This document shows, one piece after another, positions 12,651-24,133 of a stretch of 64,000 nucleotides of DNA. Both the position numbers and the translations under genes were made by a program. The stretch lies in assembly GCA_000727475.1 (NCBI GenBank), contig KL647295.1, positions 931,985 to 995,984 on the forward strand. Reading direction: 5' to 3'. Position 1 is the stretch's first letter. Each line of letters begins with the position of its first letter. This stretch comes from Sarcocystis neurona. Lineage: Eukaryota; Apicomplexa; Conoidasida; Eucoccidiorida; Sarcocystidae. The notes under the pieces were generated by a model. It searched no databases and was not told where the DNA came from. It saw only the letters and a list, made by a program, of their open reading frames with translations.

Positions 12651-15440
12651 TTTCCCTACACCCACTCAGGCATGCCACATGTGAAGTGAACTCGCTGCAG
12701 GCGTAGCTGTATTCGCCTCCCTCGTAGACACAAATCTTTGGCGCATACGTGCATAAGCTCAAACACATTTGTACACGAGGGCGCACACAAGCACAGGTAC
12801 ACGCACAAAAGTGACAACGTGCACACCTCTTCCTGCGTACACGTATACGCACAAACACTGCCGGCTGCTGTGAATAGAAATTCATCGCAAGTGTACATTA
12901 CCTGAAAATCACCTAAAGCAGATGGCTACTCGCCAGTGGTGCTGCCTTTCCGCCCGTTGACGTGCATGTGTTGTGGTGATGCGACGTTCCTTCCCGACGC
13001 TGCTTTCGCTGCTGCAACTGCGGATCGTTCTGTTCTCCTACTCTCTCCTCTACGTTCGTAGGCATCTCTTTCACCTCTCCTGCCATCTACTCTGCTGCTA
13101 CTTCTGCAATGTGCGCATGCATAGCTGCCGTGTCGGCTGTCACCGCTGCCGCTTTTGGTCATCCTGATGTACTACAATGCCATCTTTCCTACATGCAACA
13201 TCTCGAATGAGACCAGACGGTGACGCTACGCCTTCACACGAATTTGTTTGCGTCTTTCGGCTTTATCTGCATCTAAGGGTGCACACACACTCGGTAGCAT
13301 ACTGGCTGCCAGTAGTTCTCCTTGTGCGACTGAGGGCGGCGGTGTATCTGCTTCGTGCTGCCGAAGGAGAAAGAGAGTTCACATTTGTACAGTGTAATGG
13401 CACGTTCGACTGATTATCTACATCAGCAGTCCTTGCATCGCCTGCGCCTGTCGACATGTCAAAAAGCAGTACTCGTTTCGCTTGGGAACAACGGCAGGTA
13501 CGGGAAAGCAACGGCAGAAAGGGAAACCGCCATGTGGCCATTCAGTTCACTGGCCCTTTACCTATACTACAGAAGAATTCCCAGATCTCTTCCCCCTTGT
13601 AACCCAACAATTATATCTCCTTCTACTGCCCACCGGCTCGAGCGGGAGTCGATGCAGGTATTTTTCCCCGTCTACCGGATCGGCTCAGTTGAAGATAACA
13701 CAAGACAGATGTATCCACCGTGCGGCAAAATGACCGCATATCTACCTGTTTCACTACTTGTGACGTTACAAGAAACTCCAGGTAAACAGGAGTAAAACAT
13801 CGAGTATGTTCTGCCGCACAGCCGAAAGCTACCGGTGAGTGAATGCGTGGATCTGCATTTCGCTCGTAAACACTTGTGTCTGTGTGCTCGAACACCCAGT
13901 AGCGCGCAGGAAAGTGAAAAGGAGTTGTGTTCACAGCTCGGCAATGAGTACTGAGCAGGAAAGCGTTTTCGTCTGTGGCTGCATGCTGAGCATCACTTTT
14001 TGCCCACGGGCACTGTGCTCCCGTGGAAATCACCCCTTGTGCAGCCGCAGCAGCAACAAGCGCAGCAGCAGCGGCAGCAGCAGCAAACAGCGCAACACTA
14101 GGCCCACTTCTGTTTGCCTTGTCTTTGTTGGGCTGATGTCGTCGTTGTTTCCCCTTCCGCTGTAGGCGCCTGCTCTACAAAAGTATATCCTCCTCTACTC
14201 GTGAATTTGTTTCAACGCTGCTGGACACTTTCGACGTCATTACTTGTGCCACACAGGTTTTGTTGCAGGCTAGGTACGGCCCAATTTCTGCACGCCAAGA
14301 CTGGTGTACTCTTACTTTCACCTCGGTCGGCGCGCGACATGAGTCTGACAGTTTTAAGGGCCTCACTCATTACGCATTCGTGGATGAGAACTAGCTCAAC
14401 GTATGACAGGCACTGGTGCCCTTGTGTTCGTCCGTCTCTTCCCGCAGTGCTGCGTTGCGTCTACGAGAAAAACCTGTCTTGTTTCGACGCATGATTCTGT
14501 CGGATACTCGCTTCGTAGGCATCTACAGTTTGTTGCATCTGTGCACACTGTAGTGTAGCATGTTAGATTAGTGCATGAGCTCCAGGGCATGTCGCAGCCC
14601 AACTTGATACCACAAAACATTATAAATACAAGCTCGCGATGACTACTGAAATTGCTCTCGAAATGATGTGGTGAGCTCTGGTTTCTATGTGACCTATCAC
14701 TCATTTGAGTTGTGACACGGAAGCGCGCACTACAACTTCAGAACACCATCCATAGTGTATGGCGAAGCTGGCCACTGATGTAGCGGCGACACCCATGGAA
14801 CAGACCGTACGAAAAGAAGCGTTCCTGAAGACAACCACCAGTTGTCAATCTCCTTCTTTATCAGCCTTGCACGCTCACCGATCCATGCGCACACCTCGAA
14901 CTGGGGAAAATGCAAGAGCGACAGAAGTCTGAACAAACAGGTGTTCACATGTTGTGCTTCTTGCATGCCACCCTCACTGTGCAACTGCGCAAAGTGTACC
15001 CTTGTTCTCCATGCCGGAAAAAGCTATGCGGTCGATCGTCGGCAGTGAGCGATTCACCGACTTGACACCCTTTAGCCAGATCACTGTGCAGTTTCGACTG
15101 TAGTCGTTCAAGAAATAGTACTCGGGACATAGCAACATCAAATTGATTGTATCGACGCGTCTAAGGGAATACAAGGCGTCACCGAAACTTCAACCTACAT
15201 CTGTGAATCTCCAAGGGCTTACCTCAAGCACATGGTGCAGTCGCGCGGATCCCAGGCTGTTATTGTTCTATCGCAAGATTTTCCAGTGCTACGTGTCCTG
15301 CATATGTGCGACGAGGGCGGAGTGACAAGCAGTTTGTCTTGCGCACAGAATCCTTTGTGTCAAACGTTTGCGTCTGTTGACGCGTTGGAGTGACGTGACT
15401 GCGCAAGGCGCAGGGCAATGGACATGGTTACTTTCACTCA
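12651..15440. other. No gene recognised
   Basis: Open frames up to 146 codons overlap on both strands without a recognisable domain. A CAG/AGC-rich patch lies at about 14040-14100. No RNA gene or ordered repeat was seen. Confidence 0.35.
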
Positions 15441-15443
15441 CTT

Positions 15444-16863
15444 TTGAAAAAGAAGAGTTGCCTCGTTGGTCGCAGAAGCCAATGTTACAAGGATCAGACA
15501 TGCAGCACAAGAGAGTCCGCAATGATACATTCATCCGGTTGGGCCGTTCACCGCCGCGTGACCTCGACAGTAACTCTTCAGTTGTTCTGGGAGAGGAAAA
15601 ACCGTGGAAGAACCTTTGTAGATGAGAATCCGGCGTATTGGAATGCTGCGTACACGCCTTTGTCGACGTATGCTCCGTTGCATTCCGAACTGTTTCTTTC
15701 TGTATACTTAAGCGCACAAGTACACACTCATGCACGTATCTCGACGACGGTTGATCCCTTGACCTACGCGCGAGTGCTGTACTACAGCCTTCGCCCTGCA
15801 TGTGGCGGATTCTGCACGAGGGTACCGACACCACCAACCGTAGACGATGACCCTCGATCCGCAGAAGCCTGACAATTGTACAAGGACGCGCCGTGCAGCG
15901 CCCCCTCCAAAAACCTGGTAAAAACCTGAGAAGGAGCCACTTCTTGACGGCTCGCCTGAAAAGTCTTTCTTTCGAATGTGCTTACACTACACCGCATTCG
16001 CTCGGCAAGCAGCTCTCTCCAAGTACCGAGGAGCACTGAGTAGCGTTTCCCCCTGTATGCCTTCTGCGGCGCTCTCCTTGATATTTGCCGCTCACTGCAG
16101 TCGTCGCCTCCCTTACAAGAAAAAAGCTGGCGTTTGCTATAGAGAAAAATACTTACACCGGCACTGCGTCCTCGCAGCCCTGTACATTGGAGCGCATCAC
16201 TTGCAGATTGCCGCCGCCGTACTCCACGTCCTCTTCACTAGATACGTGTCCTTCGGACAAATCGCGTCCGCACACAGACGAGAAAGCACTCCGTTCCTTC
16301 GCGGGTGTTTCACAAAGAGACTGGCGAGAGTGCTGAGGGGGATGCTGACATGCATAAAAACTGCTATCCTCTTAGAGAACACGGCACTTGCAGCAGTGGC
16401 AAACAGGACACTCCTGCAGCTGTTCCTGCAGAAGAGTGTCTCAAAGGGGGTGTTTCAAAGGTGTCTGGCACACGAGACTTTACTATTTCATTTGTGCCTT
16501 TTTATGTCGTCCTTTTGCCCTTCTACACGAGAGCCAAACAGTTTCTTCGCCAGAGGAAGCGGCCACGCCTTTGCAGACAGTGTAAGTCCTGCTTCCGCCT
16601 GCTTGCACAAGTCACTAAAGCCCAGCTCTGTTCTTTCTTCCTTTCCTGGTGATCCCCTTCGTTTTTGTGTATATGATGTTGCATACACAGGGGGACGCGG
16701 ACGTCCAGATAACTGTCATTTTGTATCCATCCATCCTCTCTGGTTCACTTCTTCGCTTCTTCCTCTCTTTTCTAATGTGTTAACGTTCACACAAGGAGTG
16801 AAACGTTTGTTTACAACTGTGCACCTACGCATTTGTTTTATTTACCTTCATGCACACACATGA
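15444..16863 (+). other. Possible unresolved coding region (several plus-strand frames)
   Basis: Plus-strand frames are unusually long here: 142 codons at 15444-15872 and 295 codons at 15976-16863. The latter is longer than expected by chance, but its translation is odd (many Cys, His and Leu, no domain). Two other plus frames read more like protein over short stretches: about 16100-16330 and about 16300-16480, the second polar and cysteine-containing and ending at an AAG/GTGTCT donor-like site. A spliced gene is possible, or one with a frameshift. I could not build a coherent model or assign a family. Confidence 0.25.
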
Positions 16864-17339
16864 ACACCTGACGTGGTTCACCGCAACACATTCCGAGTCT
16901 CGCTCCTCAATACCTTTGATACAAGGAAGTCTACGCAGTGGTGATTCCTCAGCCGCTGCGCTTGAGTAAGGGCAGACCAGCAGGTCACAACCACTTGAAA
17001 TTCTGACGGAAAATATAAATTCTGGTCCTCGACAGCATACGTGAACGGCTCTACTGACGGTTTAAGAGACAATCGTCGCCTCAGTAGCGCACGGGGTTGC
17101 TGCAGCTGCCTACTCAGTACGAAGCTGGGTCCGCGGAAAGAACACACCTCATCACACAGCCATATCCTCATGGGGCAGGGCGGTGACAAAGCGGCAATTG
17201 TATACTTGGAAAGATGCAACGCTTTTCCGACAGTTTGGTGCACTGCCGCATGAGGACACAATGACGACCAACACGTCTTCCCCTTTGACCCCTAATACAA
17301 CTGTCTTGCGCGAAAGAGATCTTCACTGCGCCGCACCTG

Positions 17340-17770
17340 CATATAAGTGTATGAATATTTTGTGTGGATTCACTGTCACACATACTGTCTTACACGAAGG
17401 AGTCCTTCAATGCGCTGCACCCCGATGTATACATACATCGTGTGCACATCTATGTGTATACACGGTTAAACACACTACTGTGACGGGTGTGCTCACGCAT
17501 ACATGTATACGTGTGCCTGTCGACGGGCAGGTCACCGCTGATTCGGGGGACCTATGCAGTCGTCTGAACACCTGAATACTGCTCCCACCCGTGCACTCAT
17601 CTTGACTGGTCCTCCCCGTGAAGTCACCCGTACGTGGACATCGGGGTACGTGCACACAACTGGAATCGTATCCACAGCGCGCTTGTCTGTATATGCATGA
17701 GGGCAGATATTCGTCGATGTATTTGCACTTGTACATGTGTATATATATGTATACTCGTGAACGCAGATAC
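17340..17770. repeat. TG/TA/CG-rich microsatellite-like tract
   Basis: Repeated tgtgtatacacg, gtatacatacat and gtgtatatatatgtatac-like strings lie just downstream of the SNARE gene on its own strand. Open frames across it are biased to Cys, Tyr, His, Thr and Val and are not real genes. Confidence 0.6.
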
Positions 17771-17858
17771 GCAGCGTTGAAGACGGACGAGTCTCGCTGC
17801 ACCTCGGCAGATAAACATGCGTCCGCTGGTTTGCGTCTACAGGTACGCTCGTGTTGCG

Positions 17859-18287
17859 TTAGTAGGCCAGAAACAGCAGCACCAACAGTGCGAGGAAGAG
17901 AATAATCGCAGTGAAGCAGAGGCAGGCGGTGCTTTGTCTCTCTACCATCTTATGAAGCAACAGCATGTTTCGATTCAGAGCTCCTTGAGTCCACTCCACC
18001 TGCTCGTCCAGGTCGCCCAGCAACTGCTGGTGCCCGTCTATTTCTTCCCCTATCTGCAGTCCAATGTCTTTCAGATTGCCCACAGTCGTCTCGAGGACGT
18101 CTAGCTGCTCGTCTTGGACGAAGAGAAGATGCTCTTCGTGAGTTCTGTTCCTCTGCTGCTGCTCCTGCAACGTCGAGAGCCTCATCTGCCCGTGCTGCCC
18201 CTGCTGCACCACTGCGTGCAGCACTTGTTCCTGTTGCTGCTGTGGCGGGTATACCCGACTACCGGTGGCAGCCTCCTCCACGCAGCT
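17859..18287 (-). CDS. Qc-SNARE, syntaxin-6/Tlg1 type, C-terminal exon
   Basis: This terminal exon encodes 142 residues plus TAA. It starts after a minus-strand acceptor (gtgttgcag then AGCTGC, phase 0). First comes a Gln-rich linker, then the Qc-SNARE core from QDEQLDVLE through IGEEID, LLGDLDEQVE and WTQGAL, then a C-terminal membrane anchor of about 20 Leu/Ile/Val/Ala residues ending LFLAY. The core aligns without gaps to human syntaxin-6 over 27 residues around the centre. Such tail-anchored SNAREs act in trans-Golgi/endosome vesicle fusion. The central-layer residue, normally Gln in Qc-SNAREs, reads His here with Gln next to it. The N-terminal helical domain must lie in exons upstream (above 18287) that I could not complete, so the gene is partial as annotated. 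Confidence 0.85.
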   Translation of the reverse strand, partial: SCVEEAATGSRVYPPQQQQEQVLHAVVQQGQHGQMRLSTLQEQQQRNRTHEEHLLFVQDEQLDVLETTVGNLKDIGLQIGEEIDGHQQLLGDLDEQVEWTQGALNRNMLLLHKMVERQSTACLCFTAIILFLALLVLLFLAY

Positions 18288-18369
18288 CTGCAACACGGCG
18301 AGCCACCCCACACTAACGCACGTACGAAGCGTCAGCGATATATGGGAGAGCCCACGCATACTGTGTGTG

Positions 18370-19035
18370 TGCTAGCCACACCCACCTACGCGCATACGGG
18401 TACATACACCTTTGTCTAAGCACCCATATACAAGACACGCGGAGCTCCAGAAACTCAGCAAACCTCTGCGTAAGCCCCTGTCATCACAGATACCGACACA
18501 CACTGCGATTACACCTTTGATTCTATAAATACGTACACACACACGCATGCCTACCACACGAATACGCACGTGTGTACACATGCGTATACAGCATCTACCT
18601 ACGTACGTTGTCATACTTACACAGCTAATATTTATGTACATGCGTCCATAAGAGCACTTCCTCCGTCCTACATTGATGTAGAAAGAAACAATTTTTACAA
18701 GCGGCCAACCCAGCAGAACACCACAGGTACTGCAGACGAAGTGCAGCAGCAGGATATCCACAGCTGTGCGGTCACACTCGTAAGTACCAACTTGCACAGG
18801 CACGCTGTGAAGTGAAGTTCACAGGAACGTTTCTTGCACGCTACCTGACGTATAGCGACTAACCAGGCGATTCGTCCTCTGCAGAGTGGCATTTCCCTGC
18901 GTCCCTCGTTATATTTACAGGTGTATCCATATGTCCACATGCGTATATGTGTACACACATGCGTATAGATACTGGTGCGCTACAGATTTATACATATATA
19001 TATGTATACGCAGCCGTGTACGCGCATGCACATCG
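18370..19035. repeat. TG/CA microsatellite-like tracts within the presumed SNARE introns
   Basis: Two tracts, about 18480-18640 and 18900-19035, hold cacacacacgcatgc, tacgtacgttg, gtatatgtgtacacacatgcg and tatatatatgtatacg-like strings. If the SNARE gene model is right they are intronic. Confidence 0.55.
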
Positions 19036-19039
19036 ACCT

Positions 19040-20161
19040 ACTCGGCGCCGCTGGGACTCACCGCGCTAGTGGACCTTTCAGAAGTCCAGTCTTCTTCACC
19101 CAGCATTCTCCTGGTACCCTCGTTCCTGTTTACGCCGCGCCGTCACCCGTACTGCTGCTGCTTCTCTCAGTCGCTCCAGCTGCTGCGCTGCACCTCCTCT
19201 TCCGCTGGCAGTGCTTGTATCCCTTCTGCTGTTCCTCCTGCAGCCTCTGTGTTGTTCTGCAGGCGCCGCTGTTGTGTCACTGCTGCAACTGCTGCCATTC
19301 AGCTGTCGCTGCAACGGAGGCAATTCCTGCGCCCTTGTCTAGCAGCTGTCGCAGCGGCAGTGTGTCAGCAGCGCAGCAGCAGCGACGAGACGAGCATCGT
19401 GAGGGGCAGTAGTTGCGGTAGTACACCCGCGTTTTCAGTGGCGCTCCCAGCAATAGCGAGGACCGGAGCAGCCTCAGCGGCCAGCCGCTGCTCGAGAAAC
19501 AGGAGCACGAGCAATTGGAAGAGTAGTCGTCCGCGGCAGCGACTCTCTGCCCGCGAGGTGAGGCGGTACGAGTAGATGAAGCTACTCTTCCGACGGTGCT
19601 CTCTGTTTTCACACCGGAACCGAGACCTGCATCCTTACCTGTGTTTAACAAGAATGAAAGCAATTACGTCGTGAGCACGCAATATATAGAGATCCCGTAC
19701 GACCCTCAATGAAACCTAAAGGCACAAGCACCTACAGCCACCCGTACTTCTCGCTGCAGCCGTGATTGCTCAAGCGTCTGCTCCTGCAGTGCCTTGCTGC
19801 TTGCTCGTGCTGCTCGCTGCTGCTGGAGGCACTGTTGGTACGTGCCGTTGCGGCAGCCACGGCGGTTGCTGGTTCTGCAGATGACGGTCGTCCGTCGTAG
19901 GTGAGCTCCTGTGCTACGACTGCAGGGCCCGGTGTCGCAGGCTGTTGCTGTTGTTGTTGCTCGTGCAGCTGCTCTGCTCACGACGGCACCGCCGACGCCA
20001 CGCGGGACTGTAGAGGAGTACGCGGCGGAGGACGAAAAGATTGTGTATACGACCCAGTGTCAGGAGGGCACAGAGCGGTGTTGGCCCGCTTGCTTCAGCG
20101 TGCTGCCGTCTGCGGTTGCTGCGGAGGCTGCTGCTGTTTTGTTGCTGCTGCTAATAGCGCC

Positions 20162-20192
<31 letters not shown>

Positions 20193-21110
20193 CTGCTGCT
20201 GTTGACGCAGCTGCTCCAAGTCGCTGAACCGCAACATTCGAAGTGGCAGCGGAAGTCTACCGCATTAGCTGCAGCAGTACAACATCTGCGCAGCCCCTGC
20301 TGCCGCCGTTTCGCGGAGGAGAACGAAAACACGTCTGCACGTTGTGAAGGCGCCCTCAACGGCCTATGGCTGCACTGGCGACAATGCGCTCGCACGGCCA
20401 CAATTACCTTTGTCTTTATACTACACACATGCATAGGAGTAGCACAGCACAAACTTCTCGACATACATTATGTTGATGTTCACGGTGTACTTGTGTACGT
20501 GTGCGATAAGGTTGTACGCAGCGAGCTGCAGCGCAACGCCAGGACATGCAATGGAACCCGCCCACCAAGAAAAGTAACATCTCTCGTTGCCTCGACAGCC
20601 AATGCAGCCGTACACGCCTTGGCAGAAACTCACTAAGTTGCACCACCCAAGCCTCATCAATAAACAACTGGAAATATCAGCGGACGCGTGGACAACAGAA
20701 GCAGCAGCTGCTGCCAAAGATTAGCGACAAGCCGCAGCAGAAGCCCCATGCAGTACGTGTAGGACTGGTGGTTCCAACGCACCAGCACTGGCATGAGCGG
20801 TGAAGCAACAGCCCAAACTGCAGCTGCGCACCGTTCAGGCACAGCCTGCAACACCAGCACCAGCTTCCGCAGTAGCGGCGCAGCGTCACACCAACTACAG
20901 ATCACGAGCAGGGTAGCAACAACAGCACCAGCACCGGTAGCAGCAACAGCGCCAGCACCGGCACCACCAAGAGGACCGGCACCAGCAGCGGCAGCAGCAG
21001 CACTAGCACCAGCAGCAGGAGAGCACTGGCAGCAGCACAGTACCAGCTGCAGCACACCAGCAGCAGAGACTGGAGCGGCCTGGACGAGTGGAACAGGGAT
21101 ATTCTGACTA
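19040..21110. repeat. CTG/CAG triplet-rich region
   Basis: CTG-rich DNA on the plus strand runs at about 19940-20215, with a dense gctgctgctgttgctgctgctgatg core at 20160-20215. CAG/AGC-rich DNA runs at about 20840-21070. All frames translate into Leu, Ala, Ser or Gln runs, so apparent ORFs such as 19911-20636 plus and 20657-21163 minus are artefacts of the triplet. Confidence 0.7.
19736..19973 (-). CDS. Possible upstream linker exon of the Qc-SNARE gene
   Basis: On the minus strand an AG acceptor near 19974 opens a frame that starts QLHEQQQQQQ, continues as an Ala/Ser/Thr-rich linker and ends SNHGCSEKYGWL just before a GTAGGT donor (phase 2). In syntaxin-6 the linker ahead of the SNARE motif has a similar short element (TDKYGRL in human), which suggests the assignment. 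The next exon would have to enter in phase 2 and leave in phase 0. Two candidates exist (about 18855-18890 and about 19110-19320), but neither is decisive. The link to the SNARE exon is inference. Confidence 0.35.
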
Positions 21111-21119
21111 CGACAGGCA

Positions 21120-24100
21120 GCACTGGAACATTTTGGTGGACAACCCGCTGCGTGTATCCTCAAATCCTCGTATTCCTCTCTTCCTCCTTCTGCCCACCTT
21201 CGTAATGCTGCCAGCTGCGCTGAACTGTATTATCTTCCTTTTCCTCTGTTTGTCTGCAGAGTCGTCAAACGGACAGTGTATCAAAGAACGACAGCGCATG
21301 CAGCACGTTGTGCTCACGTGATGGTCTTTCTCTCCTCATTCCTCTATGCAGTTGTCGTTTGTGTCCGCCTTCTGCTGTATCTATTCTGTATTGCTGCAGC
21401 TGATCTGAAACTTCACGCTACTTCCTTGCGCTCCCGCCCGGAACTTCCCTTTTCTTCTCGGTGCATCCGCTCCTGGCACCACTCCTTTCTGTGCCCCATG
21501 CGCTGCCTTCCCCTGTCCCCTTTCGGACCTTCTTCCCCCCGATGTATGCAGACCTCTCCGTAGCCGCCTAGGTCCCATACTGAGATATACGCGCGCCGCA
21601 CTCGTGTCATTCGTGGCCCCGCTGCTCGTGCAGCGCAGTGGCGTCGTAACGTTCCGCTGGATGTCCACAATTTCATGTCTCTACGCTTCAAGTGCACCTG
21701 CACCGCAGCCTCTCCGTCAAGATATATACACCCGTGCTTTATCTTTGTCCGTTTTCGTGTTCGTACAGCGTATCTGGCCTCCCTAACTCACGTCAACGCA
21801 TACCCCTTCCGTACGTCCCTCAGGTACAATGCTCTCCACAGTGCCAAGCTGCGCCGCACATGAGTCACTCTTAACTTCAAGCCTACGAACAGCTCTCCTT
21901 CACTACCGTTGAGCACCCACACGCACCGTGACCACACTGTTGTTCCTGCCGTGTACGCACGCCGCACTTTATGCGTTTATTCTTCCACAGTATCCATCTG
22001 CAGTCTGCGCGTTTCTCCTTCCCAGTGCACTCCCGCAGCTTCATCATTGCCTTATGGAGGCACGCGTGTGCAAGTCGGCGCCATCAGTTTTTCGAAGGTG
22101 TGTGCGCAGCGGAGGTTTGACGTAGCACGAACCCGGCACAACGCACTGTCACGGCCCTTGCGGGGTCCGCACATCACACTTGGAGACTCGTAACCACTCC
22201 TCAGTTCCTTACAGATACCGTCTCGCTAGTAGAAAACATATTTTCGTCGAACATCGCCGTTCTTTTCCCGCGCAAAGTCTTTTCTTTTTCTATGCTGCTT
22301 CGCGAGACTTTTGTCAGGTTGCGTCCGTCACTGCATCCGCAGCAGCCTCACGGATATTGACATTCACCAGCTGCTGTGCCGTTGCCACTGTTGCGACCGT
22401 GAGCGGGAGTAGCGCCGCACCTGTTCACTGGCAGCACCAGCAGCGTCCGTTGAAGAAGCCTTGACTGCTAGAAGGTGCTGCTGCAAGAGGAAGACAGCGT
22501 TTACCAAGGACAACAGAAGCAGTAGCAGGCACTCACCCACGATACGTAGAAAGCAACAGCAAGGGCCAAAGGACCGGCAGGAACTGTACCACTGCAGGAA
22601 CTGGTGACGTAACACCAGCACGATTGCGCTGGTAGCCGAGTCGCACGCGAGCAACTGTAGGCGCTGCCGCGGAAGTGCTGTGCGGGCAGCAGCAGCGACA
22701 GTGAAGCTACAGCTCCACGAGTACACGTCAAGCTTGGAGAGCAGCTGCATCAGCTCTCGTGCAGAAGGCCTGCTTCGTGGAAATCCAGCGTCCTGCACCC
22801 GTCCGTATTTCTTCTTGCGTCTCTTCACTGTCCTTCGACGCCCCAAACGTACTCTCTTTCGTGTTCCGCTCCCGAGGTCGAATCCGCTTCTTTCTGTCGA
22901 CGCTCCACGCGACCACCTACACCGCTAGACACGTCTTTTGTACTTGGGATCCCCATTTGCCGCGTATTTCGCGGGGTGTCTCCATTCGAAGAGCAGTTGC
23001 CGTTACACCGCAGCCCCAGTCAGCAGTTCTTTTTCGCGACCCTTTGACGATGTGTGTATATATGTGAACTGGTACGAATCAAGAAGCTGCGTCCTGCATA
23101 TCCTTGCATGCAGGTGGAGTGCTGCCCCACACCCGGCCCTCAACAGCAGTTGGTTTTATGTTTCTCTGTATTCATTAGTCCTCTTTGCGGCAGGAGGCTC
23201 GTGACGCTGCAATACGTTTTGAGCCAACGTGCCGCCGGTGCTGTTCCCGGCTTCCTGGCTTCTATCCTGCGGTCCCCCTGTTTTTGAGTGTTTCTGCCTG
23301 CGTTGCTGCACGTCTGTGTACGCTGCTGCGGTCTCCCGTATTCTGTACTCAATCTCTAGTGCTTCCGCGTTCCTCTGCGTTACTCCCCTCCCTGACTGTT
23401 GACACTGCTGCGGCAACGTGGCTTTTCCGTAGCGAGCTCCTGTCTACCGCCGCACCAGTCCAGCCCGACCGGATAGCTCCCTACGAGGATACCCCTCCCT
23501 ACCTGATCCGGTAGTGGTGATACAGTTTCCTTTTAATATCTGTCCACGTCCATTCCTTTCTATTCGCCGTCCTCTCCCTTTGAAGTGCCTACTTGCGTTG
23601 TCGCTGGGCGATCTGCAGTCGGTGCAACAACCTGCTGCTAGTGCTGGGGCTTCCCTCACCGCGGTGTGGCCGCCTTCTTTCGCCTGTGACATCTGCTGCA
23701 TTGAGGGTGTGTGCTGCAGCTGCCTTTGCATCCCGGAACTGGGCTGATACGCTTTTCCGCCCACTTTTCTGTGCACTGCGTCTTCGTCCTGTCGTTGTCA
23801 CGCGTTCCGTCAAGTTTTTGTTCCCCACCCCATTGAAGTCCTGCGTCGTGCTCCGTGCTGCTTCGCCTCTCTTCTCTGCCCACTTTTTCCCCTGCATCCC
23901 CATCTCTTTGTCCCGCAGTCTGTCCTCTCTGCTGGTTCTATCCCACCGGCTGCGTGCAAATTTTTCATCGGCGCGCACTTCCTTCGTCTCTCCGTCGATC
24001 TGCGCCCGCCTCCTGTTCCACCCGTGCTGCTCCTCGCCCTTGTCCAGCAGCAGCACGTGCTGCGTTTGTTTCGTGTTCTTGAGCCCTCGCTTCACCGTCT

Positions 24101-24133
24101 TCGTCTTCATTCATCTCCACCGTCTCCAACACG
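21120..24133. other. Pyrimidine-rich region upstream of RPT5
   Basis: Over most of this 3-kb stretch the plus strand is C/T-rich (for example 21170-21250, 22800-22900, 23520-24130). That makes the minus strand purine-rich, so minus-strand frames look falsely hydrophilic (23589-24110 is Lys/Arg-rich). The last few hundred bases should include the RPT5 5' UTR and promoter, but I recognise no defined promoter element. Confidence 0.5.

Noticed and set aside
19911..20636. 241-codon plus-strand ORF with a long poly-Leu run
   Set aside because: The Leu run is a CTG triplet tract; the rest has no protein character and lies over presumed SNARE intron sequence.
20657..21163. 168-codon minus-strand ORF, Ala/Gly-rich
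   Set aside because: Complement of a CAG/AGC tract; no domain, and all frames are open there for the same reason.
23589..24110. 173-codon minus-strand ORF that looks hydrophilic and basic
   Set aside because: It is the purine-rich complement of the pyrimidine-rich RPT5 upstream region, which produces Lys/Arg/Glu codons without being a gene.
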